Source: UBA11612 sp965228575 (GTDB lineage Bacteria > Pseudomonadota > Alphaproteobacteria > Rhodospirillales > Rhodospirillaceae). From it: 64,000 nt of DNA. Under the pieces are notes generated by a model. The model did no database searches, was not told the DNA's origin, and worked only from the letters and a program-made list of their open reading frames with translations. Both the position numbers and the translations under genes were made by a program. This document shows, piece by piece, positions 27,138 through 35,289 of the stretch; the stretch's first letter is position 1; each line of letters opens with the position of its first letter. The stretch is from contig CBDDHW010000073.1 in the NCBI GenBank assembly GCA_965228575.1, positions 55,784 through 119,783 of the forward strand, read 5' to 3'.

Positions 27138-30100
27138 ATGCGAATTATCCCACTCACTTTTTTTGGTCTGATTTTAGCATCTAGTCTTGGGATTATCGCT
27201 CACGCTAACAGCATCGACGAAACCCCACGGGTTATCAACTATCCGCACTATCCTGACGCGCCACGCCAGCAAACGCACGAACAAGCTGTAGCAAACAGCG
27301 CGGGCTGTTTGTCCTGTCACACGACAACCGATATGCCGACTATGCATGCAAATCCTGCCGTCATCTTGGGTTGCACGGATTGCCATGGTGGAGATGCAAC
27401 TGTGTCGTTGCCCCATGGGTCAGAAAAATCTGATGCGGTTTATCGGCAAACGCTGGATCGCGCTCACGTTCAACCGTTGTTTCCGGAGACTTGGCATTAC
27501 CCAATGAGTGCCAATCCAGAACGCACATATACACTCTTAAATCGGGAAAGCCCGGAGTTCATCCGCTTTGTGAATCCGTCGGACTATCGTGTTGCACGCA
27601 GATCTTGCGGTGCTTGCCATCTGGAAGAAATTCAGGCCACCGAGCGAAGCCTTATGTCTACGGGGGCTATGCTATGGGGCGGCGCGACCTACAACAACGG
27701 CATTCTCCCATACAAAAATTATATTCTTGGTGAGGCCTATACCGCAGACGGTGAGCCCGCGACAATTTTGAGCCCTGGAGAGATAGAGCCATGGATGACC
27801 TCGAAGCGGGGTGTGCTTCCGCAGCTATACCCCCTCCCTGCATGGGAAACGACACCTCCAGGCGATATATTCCGGGTCTTTGAGCGCGGTGGGCGAAATA
27901 TTAATCCGCTGTTTCCCGAGATTGGGCTCCCAAATGTACAGACTCTGATAGGAAATATTTCGCGTTTGGAAGAGCCAGGCCGTCCCGATATTCGACAATC
28001 CAACAGGGGCCCGGGAACCGGTCTACGAATCGCCGTACCATCTATCAACATTCATAAAACACGCCTGAATGATCCATTCACCTGGTTCATGGGCACCAAC
28101 GACCAACCCGGAGACTTCAGGCACTCAGGATGCGCCTCGTGTCACGTTGTTTACGCAAATGATCGCGAGAAAGATCATAGTGGCCCGTATGCACAATTCG
28201 GGAATATGGGCATGGGCCAAACCAAAGACCCAACGATACCCAAAGGCGAACCCGGACATCCACTTCAGCACGCTTTCACTCGCGCGATTCCAACCAGTCA
28301 ATGCATGGTTTGCCACATGCATCAGCCAAATATTTTTCTCAACTCTATGCTGGGTTACACGATGTGGGACTACGAGTCCGATGCGCCAGCTTTATGGCCT
28401 GAGGAGCAGCAGTACCCAGACGCGGAAGAGATGCTGCGCATTTTAGACCGCAACCCGGAGGAAGCAGCTGTTCGAGGTAAATGGGCCGATGTCGAATTTC
28501 TAAAGGATGTCAGCAAGCTGAATCCAACGCTCAAAGATACACAATTCGCAGACTACCATGGGCACGGATGGAATTTCCGCGGCGTGTTTAAAAAAGACCG
28601 TAAAGGGAACATGCTCGATAAGGAGGGACAGCGCATTGCCCACGATGATCCTGAGAAATGGAAAAAAAGTGTTTTGCTCAAGTCTATTCACGTCGAGGTG
28701 GGTATGCATTGTGTGGATTGTCATTTCGAGCAAGATGCACACGGCAACGGGTACATCCAAGGCGAGGTCGCCAACGCCATAGAAATTCGCTGCATTGATT
28801 GCCATGGCGACGCTGATCAATATCCTACTCTACGAACGTCAGGGCCGGCCGCCCCGCCTGGCGGGACAGATCTAAGTGTCTTGAGAGTTCAAGATGGTCG
28901 GAAGCGCTTTGAGTGGCTCGGATCGGAATGTGATCGTCCTGTCACTGAAACGCGTGATTGCAAATTGTTTCAGCGTTCAGCTCTAAACCCGGACTTGGAA
29001 TGGGAAATGAGCCTGGTTAAGGACTCCGTCAATCCGGACAAACCTCATTACAACTCTAAAGCTGCTCGAGCAAAACTGATGAGCCAAATCTCATCTGCCT
29101 TAGAACGCCAGGAATGGGGTCTCGGCGTACCGCAAGAGGAGCGCGCGCACAAGACCGAGGAAATGGAGTGCTTTACCTGCCACCTATCGTGGACCACCTC
29201 TTGCGCCGGATGCCATCTACCGATTCAAGCAAATTGGAAAACGGAGAGACATCACTATGAAGGTGGAGAGACTCGAAATTTCGCGACCTACAACCCGCAA
29301 GTCGCACGTGACCAAATGTTTCAGCTTGGCATTCATCAAACGACCAAGGGTAATACCATAGCTCCGGTGAGGTCTACGTCGGCCCTGGTGCTTTCATCAA
29401 CAAACATAAACAGGGAAAAAATCTATATCCAGCAACCACCCATTGCCGCCTCGGGATACTCGAGCCAGGCGTTCGCCCCGCACTATCCACACACAGAACG
29501 AAAAACCGAAACGAAGACGTGCACCGATTGCCATGTTTCGAAGGACAACGATAACAATGCCATCATGGCTCAACTGCTGCTGCATGGAACCAATTTCGTA
29601 AATTTTGTTGGATATAACGCGTGGGTCGGCGGCGATGGGGGAGTTGAGGCGGTGAATGTGACCGAGTGGGAGGAACCCCAAGCGGTTATAGGCAGTTACC
29701 TGCACAGATATGCCTATCCAGACTGGTATGCCGAACACGAAGGCCGTGACCGCAAACTCAAGGAAAGTCATACGCATGGTGGAGGCGCTGTAAGTTGCCT
29801 TCAACTGCGCGGAGAATATTTATACGCGGCAGAGGGGGCTAATGGTCTGCGCGTTTATGATGTCGCGTCAATCGCAAACAAAGGCATCTCCCAACGAATA
29901 ATTACCGCTCCATTCTCGCCTCTCGGACACGACACACATGTCCAAAGCGAAAACGCCACATGTGTTGCGTTGCCCACAAATCAATCCATTGCGCCCTCGC
30001 GGATGTACGGCAGCGAAGAAAGTCGCCGGCTCATGTTGGAAGACAATCAGGAGCAACCTATTCATCCGATTTACTCTTACGCTTTCATCACGGACGCGGA

Positions 30101-30998
30101 AGAAGGTTTAATCGCGGTGAACGTGGATACACTCGCAGACGGTGAACCGCGCAATAATTTCTTGAAACGCGCTGTGACCTGGAATCAAAACGACGTGTTG
30201 GATGGAGCTCGACATATAACCATCGCGGGAACCTTTTTCTATGTTGCCGCCGATGCAGGCATAGTGATCCTTGATATGAATGACCCTCTGAAGCCGGAGC
30301 TTGTAAATATCATTGATTTCGAGAACGCTCGCGCGACGGCATTGCAATTCCGTTTTCTCTATGTCACTGACGATCAGGGATTACACACCGTAGATGTAAC
30401 CCACCCTGCGTCCGCGCGAAAAATCGAGGGCGGTTCCATTCTCCTAGCCGATGCGCACCGAATATATTTAGCTCGCACATTCGCTTATGTGGCAGGTGGG
30501 CGTGAAGGGCTGGTTATCATAGATATTGAGAAAGCGGATAAACCGAAGCTGTTTCAGAAATTTACAGGAGATGGTGAAATAACGGATGCCCGAGATGTCA
30601 TTGTCGGAACGACAAATGCATCTCTTTTCGCCTACGTGGCGGATGGAGCGAACGGCTTCAAAGTCGTGCAACTCACATCCCCGGAGAGTCAGCCTGGATT
30701 TTATGGGTTTAGCCCGGATCCGAATCCAGAGCTTATCGCCTGGTGGCCGACAACGTGGCCGGCGTTGGCGTTGTCGAAGGGTTTGGATAGAGACCGCGCG
30801 GTAGATGAAACCGGCCACCAAATCGCTGTATTTGGCCGTCTAGGCTCGAGACCCATGACTTTGCCCGAGCAAAAAACGCTCTACATGAAGAATGGAGGGG
30901 TATTCTCCGTAACAGACGATGTAGAAACGAACGATTTCTTGCCCGGCCAAACCAAGCGAGCGGTAGATTTTGAGAGATCAGCGCCCGCGATCAAATAG
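27138..30998 (+). CDS. Large decahaem c-type cytochrome with C-terminal LVIVD-type beta-propeller
   Basis: The 1286-residue product has a signal peptide (cleavage near AHA-N, residue 23). The first 800 residues or so hold ten CxxCH motifs: CLSCH, CTDCH, CGACH, CASCH, CMVCH, CVDCH, CIDCH, CFTCH, CAGCH and CTDCH. A C-terminal region (about 885-1190) carries repeated blades such as GEYLYAAEGANGLRVYDV, FFYVAADAGIVILDM, FLYVTDDQGLHTVDV and FAYVAGGREGLVIIDI, the LVIVD pattern of extracellular or periplasmic propellers. There is no lipobox. It lies 12 bases after the barrel gene and ends the rightward operon. It is the probable terminal electron carrier at or outside the outer membrane; the propeller may dock a partner or substrate. 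Acceptor unknown. Confidence 0.9.
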   Translation: MRIIPLTFFGLILASSLGIIAHANSIDETPRVINYPHYPDAPRQQTHEQAVANSAGCLSCHTTTDMPTMHANPAVILGCTDCHGGDATVSLPHGSEKSDAVYRQTLDRAHVQPLFPETWHYPMSANPERTYTLLNRESPEFIRFVNPSDYRVARRSCGACHLEEIQATERSLMSTGAMLWGGATYNNGILPYKNYILGEAYTADGEPATILSPGEIEPWMTSKRGVLPQLYPLPAWETTPPGDIFRVFERGGRNINPLFPEIGLPNVQTLIGNISRLEEPGRPDIRQSNRGPGTGLRIAVPSINIHKTRLNDPFTWFMGTNDQPGDFRHSGCASCHVVYANDREKDHSGPYAQFGNMGMGQTKDPTIPKGEPGHPLQHAFTRAIPTSQCMVCHMHQPNIFLNSMLGYTMWDYESDAPALWPEEQQYPDAEEMLRILDRNPEEAAVRGKWADVEFLKDVSKLNPTLKDTQFADYHGHGWNFRGVFKKDRKGNMLDKEGQRIAHDDPEKWKKSVLLKSIHVEVGMHCVDCHFEQDAHGNGYIQGEVANAIEIRCIDCHGDADQYPTLRTSGPAAPPGGTDLSVLRVQDGRKRFEWLGSECDRPVTETRDCKLFQRSALNPDLEWEMSLVKDSVNPDKPHYNSKAARAKLMSQISSALERQEWGLGVPQEERAHKTEEMECFTCHLSWTTSCAGCHLPIQANWKTERHHYEGGETRNFATYNPQVARDQMFQLGIHQTTKGNTIAPVRSTSALVLSSTNINREKIYIQQPPIAASGYSSQAFAPHYPHTERKTETKTCTDCHVSKDNDNNAIMAQLLLHGTNFVNFVGYNAWVGGDGGVEAVNVTEWEEPQAVIGSYLHRYAYPDWYAEHEGRDRKLKESHTHGGGAVSCLQLRGEYLYAAEGANGLRVYDVASIANKGISQRIITAPFSPLGHDTHVQSENATCVALPTNQSIAPSRMYGSEESRRLMLEDNQEQPIHPIYSYAFITDAEEGLIAVNVDTLADGEPRNNFLKRAVTWNQNDVLDGARHITIAGTFFYVAADAGIVILDMNDPLKPELVNIIDFENARATALQFRFLYVTDDQGLHTVDVTHPASARKIEGGSILLADAHRIYLARTFAYVAGGREGLVIIDIEKADKPKLFQKFTGDGEITDARDVIVGTTNASLFAYVADGANGFKVVQLTSPESQPGFYGFSPDPNPELIAWWPTTWPALALSKGLDRDRAVDETGHQIAVFGRLGSRPMTLPEQKTLYMKNGGVFSVTDDVETNDFLPGQTKRAVDFERSAPAIK

Positions 30999-30999
30999 T

Positions 31000-32340
31000 T
31001 TACCAACTTGATATAACGTCATTGATATCTAAGAGCCCAGCCAAGAATTTTTTGGGCTCGTAGGCTTCGTCCTTTTCCAGGGCGTCATAACACTTATCGA
31101 TTTCTGCAATTAGCACGTCGTATTGCTCCGCAGAAACCAACTCCGAGTCCTTCATGGCATCGACAATCGCGGATATCGCCATTATGGCCTGTTCCGCGGC
31201 CGCATAATCCACATATGCCCCGCGACGACCGTGAGAAATAAGCCCCGATAGCAATCCGTACACCTCTTGTTCACCAAACTGCATATCTTCAACACGTGTG
31301 GTGAAGGTTCTCGTGAGTGCGCGAAGATGTTCTGCCGCGGCTAAAGTCGCTTCATGCCCCCTCAATGAGGCTTGGTGCAAGGCTTTGACGCGGGCGCGGT
31401 AGTCGTCAGCCGCCTCAGGAGCCATTTGATCGAGCAAAACGCCGAACATAATTAGATTGGCGTCCGCCAAGCGCGGTACACCAGGACCAATGCTAACGTC
31501 CTCCCGGGGTTCCCAGCGTACGTTCGACATCGGATGATGGCAGGCGTGACAATCGAAAAACACCAATTCAGGGAATATGCCGTCTTTGTTCCGATCTGGA
31601 TCGAGCAAAGCATCAAGAAGGTGCCCGGTCGCAATCACTTGCCCGGCCGCCCACACCTTAATGTGACTAATTACGCCCTTTCGAGCCCTGTAATCGGCAT
31701 CATCAATGAAATGTGCCGGCTGAATGGCTGTAAATGTATCCAGCTCAATTGATAGGCGGGGGTGCCCCGCACCCATTATACGATGAGTAATAAACCGATC
31801 TTTGTCGCCAAAGTGACAGGAGAGACAGAGCTTGGCCCGGGCGGTTGGGTTTTCGGTAGGGTATAAACCAGCGTTTAAATTGGCGGCATGATCCGACGCT
31901 CCCGAAACATGAATACCCAACCATTGTACCGCGCCTCCGTGGCAGGCTTCGCACCCAACGCCGTCTGAGATCTCAAAACCCTTCGCACGACGATCGGTCG
32001 CAACATTGTCGGCATGGCAATTTAAGCAAATTGGCGCTTCATAAGCGTTTGGAAGACCAAGATTTTCTGCGATGCGTTTCGATTTTTCAGTAAGAAGAGT
32101 GGCGTACGCAGTCGAGTGCGCATCGTTTTCCTGCCAGATAGTAAACTCATTCTGGGCCACCGTGGAGTTGGGCCAAGGCTCCAACGCGCCATGGCAACTC
32201 GATCCGCCGCACGAAGAAACGCCAAGATGTATATCTGTCCCGACGAAAGGCAGTGGCGCGTCTTGTGCCTTGGCAAGGTTCGTTAACATCAGGAAAATGA
32301 CGACAAGGGGCAAAGATAGAAGGCGTAATGATTGAGACAT
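31000..32340 (-). CDS. Five-haem c-type cytochrome, c554-like, with one CX4CH site
   Basis: A 446-residue secreted protein (signal peptide ends near AKA-Q26). Four regular haem motifs are present (CLNCH, CEACH, CLSCH, CHACH). The first site reads CGGSSCH (C44, C49, H50), with four residues between the cysteines instead of two, in the context GVSSCGGSSCHG that recurs in cytochrome c554-type proteins. The C-terminal half (about 290-446) is helical and haem-free. It is convergent with the 1286-residue cytochrome, with one base between their stops, and forms its own leftward operon with the small gene at 32868. It probably shuttles electrons in the periplasm for the same system, or reduces a small nitrogen or sulfur compound. 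The substrate is not readable. Confidence 0.85.
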   Translation of the reverse strand: MSQSLRLLSLPLVVIFLMLTNLAKAQDAPLPFVGTDIHLGVSSCGGSSCHGALEPWPNSTVAQNEFTIWQENDAHSTAYATLLTEKSKRIAENLGLPNAYEAPICLNCHADNVATDRRAKGFEISDGVGCEACHGGAVQWLGIHVSGASDHAANLNAGLYPTENPTARAKLCLSCHFGDKDRFITHRIMGAGHPRLSIELDTFTAIQPAHFIDDADYRARKGVISHIKVWAAGQVIATGHLLDALLDPDRNKDGIFPELVFFDCHACHHPMSNVRWEPREDVSIGPGVPRLADANLIMFGVLLDQMAPEAADDYRARVKALHQASLRGHEATLAAAEHLRALTRTFTTRVEDMQFGEQEVYGLLSGLISHGRRGAYVDYAAAEQAIMAISAIVDAMKDSELVSAEQYDVLIAEIDKCYDALEKDEAYEPKKFLAGLLDINDVISSW

Positions 32341-32352
32341 TTGAATAAGTAT

Positions 32353-32868
32353 TTACCGTATTGAGGTTGCGGAGGTCGCTAAATCGTCAAGCGTTAGGCT
32401 CATTCGGCGATCTAGAACGTCAAACCCACGTGCGGGGGATGGGAATTCGTAATGAGCGAGCATATATAAAAACCGACCGAGAACCAGATCTGGATCGTAT
32501 CCGGCGACAAATCCTTCGCCCTCCAATGTGATCATGTATGTATCCTCAATTCGATCTGCCTGAACCCGTGCTTCGGCCGGAAATTCAAGGTGATCGGCGA
32601 GCATTACCGCGTCGTTGACCAATGCGACCCAAGTATTTCTTGGAACAGCACGAGGGGGCACTTCAATAAGGTGAGCAAGTTTAAATTCGATGCTCTCTAT
32701 GAGAATTTCTAGCTTGCGGTCGACGGTCGTCGGCGCTTCAGTGCGAAGTGGTAAGCCCGCTGCCAAAGTGGGCTCGCTAAATGCAAACGTCGCCAATAAG
32801 ACTAGCACCGCACTTTTTCTTAGCTCGGCGCTTGACCTCAAAAAAGTATAGAGTACTTTTCTCCCCAT
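32353..32868 (-). CDS. Small secreted protein of unknown function beside the island cytochrome
   Basis: From the ATG at 32868 the product is 171 residues, with a signal peptide (RKSAVLVLLATFAFSEPTLA). The mature part is helical and acidic, with no Cys and no recognised motif. The frame is open back to a TTG at 32910, but the extra residues do not look like part of a signal peptide. It ends 12 bases before the five-haem cytochrome gene and so is probably co-transcribed with it, perhaps as a periplasmic partner. It is the last gene before the right island edge. Confidence 0.65.
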   Translation of the reverse strand: MGRKVLYTFLRSSAELRKSAVLVLLATFAFSEPTLAAGLPLRTEAPTTVDRKLEILIESIEFKLAHLIEVPPRAVPRNTWVALVNDAVMLADHLEFPAEARVQADRIEDTYMITLEGEGFVAGYDPDLVLGRFLYMLAHYEFPSPARGFDVLDRRMSLTLDDLATSATSIR

Positions 32869-32891
32869 ATTTCCCAGATACCAGATTTCTA

Positions 32892-33001
32892 GCGCAGTTA
32901 TAAGATTCAATACGCATTTGCCCGTGAATGACTGCGAATATGATATGTGTAAAAAGTCGCAGTTTTCTATGGGTTTGCCGATGAGGACGAATAACTGCGA
33001 A
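32892..33001. repeat. Cluster of short ACTGCGA repeats beside the tRNA-Ser attachment site
   Basis: ACTGCGA occurs in direct orientation at 32931-32937 and 32994-33000 and inverted (TCGCAGT) at 32957-32963. A near copy (GCGCAGTT) is at 32892-32899. All lie within 120 bases on the island side of the attachment core at 33010. Such clusters are typical of integrase arm or excisionase binding sites, but they could also be an operator for the leftward genes. No function is proven. Confidence 0.4.
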
Positions 33002-33009
33002 CAAGGATA

Positions 33010-33023
33010 TGGCGGAAGGGGTG
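33010..33023. repeat. Putative right attachment site (tRNA-Ser 3' end)
   Basis: TGGCGGAAGGGGTG is the 3' acceptor end of tRNA-Ser (CCA, discriminator, acceptor strand, and one T-arm base pair). It is repeated exactly at 17420-17433. The tRNA gene itself is intact, as expected when an inserted element restores the 3' end. Confidence 0.6.
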
Positions 33024-33100
33024 GGATTCGAACCCACGAGGAGCTATTAACCCCTGCCGGTTTTCAAGACCGGTGCCTTCAACCACTCGGCCACCCTTCC
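33010..33100 (-). tRNA. tRNA-Ser (anticodon TGA)
   Basis: Read on the minus strand, a 91-base gene folds as a class II tRNA. The acceptor stem pairs GGAAGGG with CCCTTCC, the D-arm region is GGCCGAGTGG, and the anticodon loop CTTGAAA presents TGA (complement at 33064-33066). A long variable arm follows (around 33038-33055), then the T-loop GTTCGAATC. CCA is encoded. The long variable arm and the anticodon identify serine, reading UCA and UCG-type codons. It is the right boundary of the probable island. Confidence 0.96.
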
Positions 33101-33265
33101 ATAGTGCATGTGCTTTAGCGATTTTGCGGGGCTCGTTTCGCCTATTTGAACGCATTTTGCAACCCACCTTCGGCACACGTCCTCTATAATTAAATGTGAA
33201 GGCCTGTTTTCGGGCCGCAACAGGTGTAAAACATAGCCGAAGATAAAATTAGTTGGGAATCCAGG

Positions 33266-34154
33266 GTGGCGAATCAGGAACGAAAGCAATCCATCGTCGG
33301 TGTCATTGGGGGCTCCGGCGTCTATGACATGGACGGCCTGGAGAAAGCCGAGTGGATCAAGGTTGATACGCCGTTCGGGGATCCGTCCGATGAACTTTTG
33401 TTTGGAGAAATCGACGGCTGCCGGGTGGTTTTTCTACCGCGTCACGGGCGAGGGCATAAACGTTCACCGTCGGATCTCAATTACTGCGCCAACATCTTTG
33501 CCCTCAAGCTCGCTGGCGTCACCGATATCATCTCATTGAGCGCGTGCGGTTCGCTTAGAGAGGAATTGTCTCCCGGAACTTTTGTTCTCGTCGATCAATT
33601 TTATGACCGAACTTTCGCACGCAAAAAGACGTTCTTTGAACCAGGTCTTGTTGCCCATGTGTCCCATGGCCCATCCGGTCTGCGGGCGCATGGGAGATGT
33701 GCTTGAAGAAGCGCTTGCCAAAACTGGTGCGACTCATCGTCGCGGCGGGACCTATCTCACAATGGAGGGTCCGCAATTCTCGACATTAGCGGAATCAAAT
33801 CTTTACCGAAGTTGGGGCTGCGACGTAATCGGGATGACCAACATGCCCGAAGCCAAACTCGCCCGGGAAGCGGAGATGTGTTACGCGACCGTCGCCATGG
33901 TGACCGACTATGATTGTTGGCACCCAAATCATGACGCGGTAACAGTTGATGACGTCATACGAGTTCTTACCGAAAATGCCGACCGGGCGCGCGCTCTAGT
34001 AAAAGCTGTGATTCCCGCTCTCGCAGCTCGCACAACCGTTTGCGAGAAAGGCTGCGAGACAGCCTTGGATGCGTCCCTTATTACGGCGCCTGAGGCGAGA
34101 GATCCCGCCGTGGTTGGTAAGCTTCAGCCCATAATCGCCCGTGCGCTGAAGTGA
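33266..34154 (+). CDS. mtnP: S-methyl-5'-thioadenosine phosphorylase, interrupted by a one-base frameshift
   Basis: The gene would encode about 295 residues, normal for MTA phosphorylase: phosphate loop IGGSGVYDM, LPRHGRGHKRSP, ISLSACGSLREE, then YLTMEGPQFSTLAES and AMVTDYDCWH. The first part (33266 to about 33665) ends ...GLVAHVS in one frame and continues MAHPVCGRMGDVLEE in the next. Removing one C from the CCC at 33663-33665 joins them exactly. The start is GTG. The enzyme phosphorolyses methylthioadenosine to adenine and methylthioribose-1-phosphate, the first step of salvage; mtnA follows 19 bases later. The frameshift is either a sequencing error or a very recent mutation, because both halves are otherwise intact. 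Confidence 0.88.
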
Positions 34155-34173
34155 TCGAATCGGAGCCTATGTC

Positions 34174-35289
34174 GTGAAAATTAACGGCCAGCACTATCGT
34201 ACAATCTGGCTTGCCGACGACAGTATTAACGTCAACGTTATCGATCAAACCAAACTACCATTCACTTTTGAAACTACGACTCTCAAGTCTTACCAGGATG
34301 CGGCGGTGGCGATCCGAGATATGGTTGTGCGCGGAGCTCCGTTAATCGGTGCGACAGCCGCTTATGGTATTGCGCTGGCGATGCGAACTGATCCGTCCGA
34401 TTCATATCTTGCGGCGGCAACTGAACACTTGCGCGCGGCGCGCCCCACGGCCGTGAACTTAGGTTGGGCGCTCGATCAAATGAATGATCATTTAAGGACT
34501 CTCGCTTCAGCAGATCGGTCGAAGGCCGCCTATGCAAAAGCCTCAGAGATTTGTGATTCGGACGTCGAGATTTGCGATGCGATTGGGGGGCACGGGCTAT
34601 CCATAATAAAAAACAGATGGGAGGCGCTGGGTAAGCCAAATCCGTTTAATGTCCTGACTCATTGTAATGCCGGCTGGCTGGCGTGTGTTGACTGGGGCAC
34701 AGCGCTCGCCCCTATCTACAAGGCACACGATCGGGGTATTCCGGTTCATGTGTGGGTGGATGAAACCCGTCCGCGCAATCAAGGCGCCGCCCTTACGGCA
34801 TTCGAACTAAGTGCTCACGGCGTTCCTCATACAGTTATTACGGACAATGCCGGCGGCCATTTGATGCAACGCGGCCTAGTTCAAATGGTTATTGTTGGCA
34901 GCGACCGCACCACCCATACCGGAGATGTGTGCAACAAAATTGGAACGTATTTAAAAGCGCTGGCGGCGCGAGATAACGATATCCCGTTTTACGTCGCACT
35001 TCCGTCGACGACTATCGATTGGTCGCTCCGAGAAGGCCAAGGTATTCCTATCGAAGAGCGGGATGCGCGGGAGGTCACACACATCTCAGGAAAGCTCGCC
35101 TCAGGTGAGGGGGCTCCCGTTCAAATTGTCCCTGACGGCAGTCCGGCACTGAATCCCGCATTCGATATTACGCCAGCAAATTTGGTTTCGGGATTAATTA
35201 CTGAGCGCGGTGAATGCGAAGCCAATGAGTCGGCTCTACGTCAACTATTCCCTGAACACGCGCGTGGAGCGGACCGTGAGCACCAATAA
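34174..35289 (+). CDS. mtnA: S-methyl-5-thioribose-1-phosphate isomerase
   Basis: A 371-residue protein of the eIF2B-related MtnA family. Signatures include MVVRGAPLIGATAAYG, the catalytic-Cys region VLTHCNAGWLACVDWGTA, VWVDETRPRNQGA, and the catalytic-Asp region VIVGSDRTTHTGDVCNKIGTY. It converts methylthioribose-1-phosphate into methylthioribulose-1-phosphate in the cytosol. The start is a GTG placed after GGAGCC. It follows mtnP and overlaps the aldolase gene by 14 bases, so the three genes form one salvage operon. Confidence 0.95.
   Translation: MKINGQHYRTIWLADDSINVNVIDQTKLPFTFETTTLKSYQDAAVAIRDMVVRGAPLIGATAAYGIALAMRTDPSDSYLAAATEHLRAARPTAVNLGWALDQMNDHLRTLASADRSKAAYAKASEICDSDVEICDAIGGHGLSIIKNRWEALGKPNPFNVLTHCNAGWLACVDWGTALAPIYKAHDRGIPVHVWVDETRPRNQGAALTAFELSAHGVPHTVITDNAGGHLMQRGLVQMVIVGSDRTTHTGDVCNKIGTYLKALAARDNDIPFYVALPSTTIDWSLREGQGIPIEERDAREVTHISGKLASGEGAPVQIVPDGSPALNPAFDITPANLVSGLITERGECEANESALRQLFPEHARGADREHQ

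Noticed and set aside
25368..30998. Naming the barrel and cytochrome as MtrB and MtrA or OmcA
   Set aside because: The position is similar, but the motifs, sizes and propeller domain do not match those families; only the general barrel-plus-cytochrome idea is kept.
32929..32965. ACTGCGA...TCGCAGT hairpin as the terminator of the tRNA or the leftward operon
   Set aside because: The loop is about 20 bases and there is no T-run on the transcribed strand.
33101..33265. SAM or other riboswitch ahead of mtnP
   Set aside because: Only a short stem (CCTGTT with AACAGG) is visible; no conserved riboswitch core could be seen.
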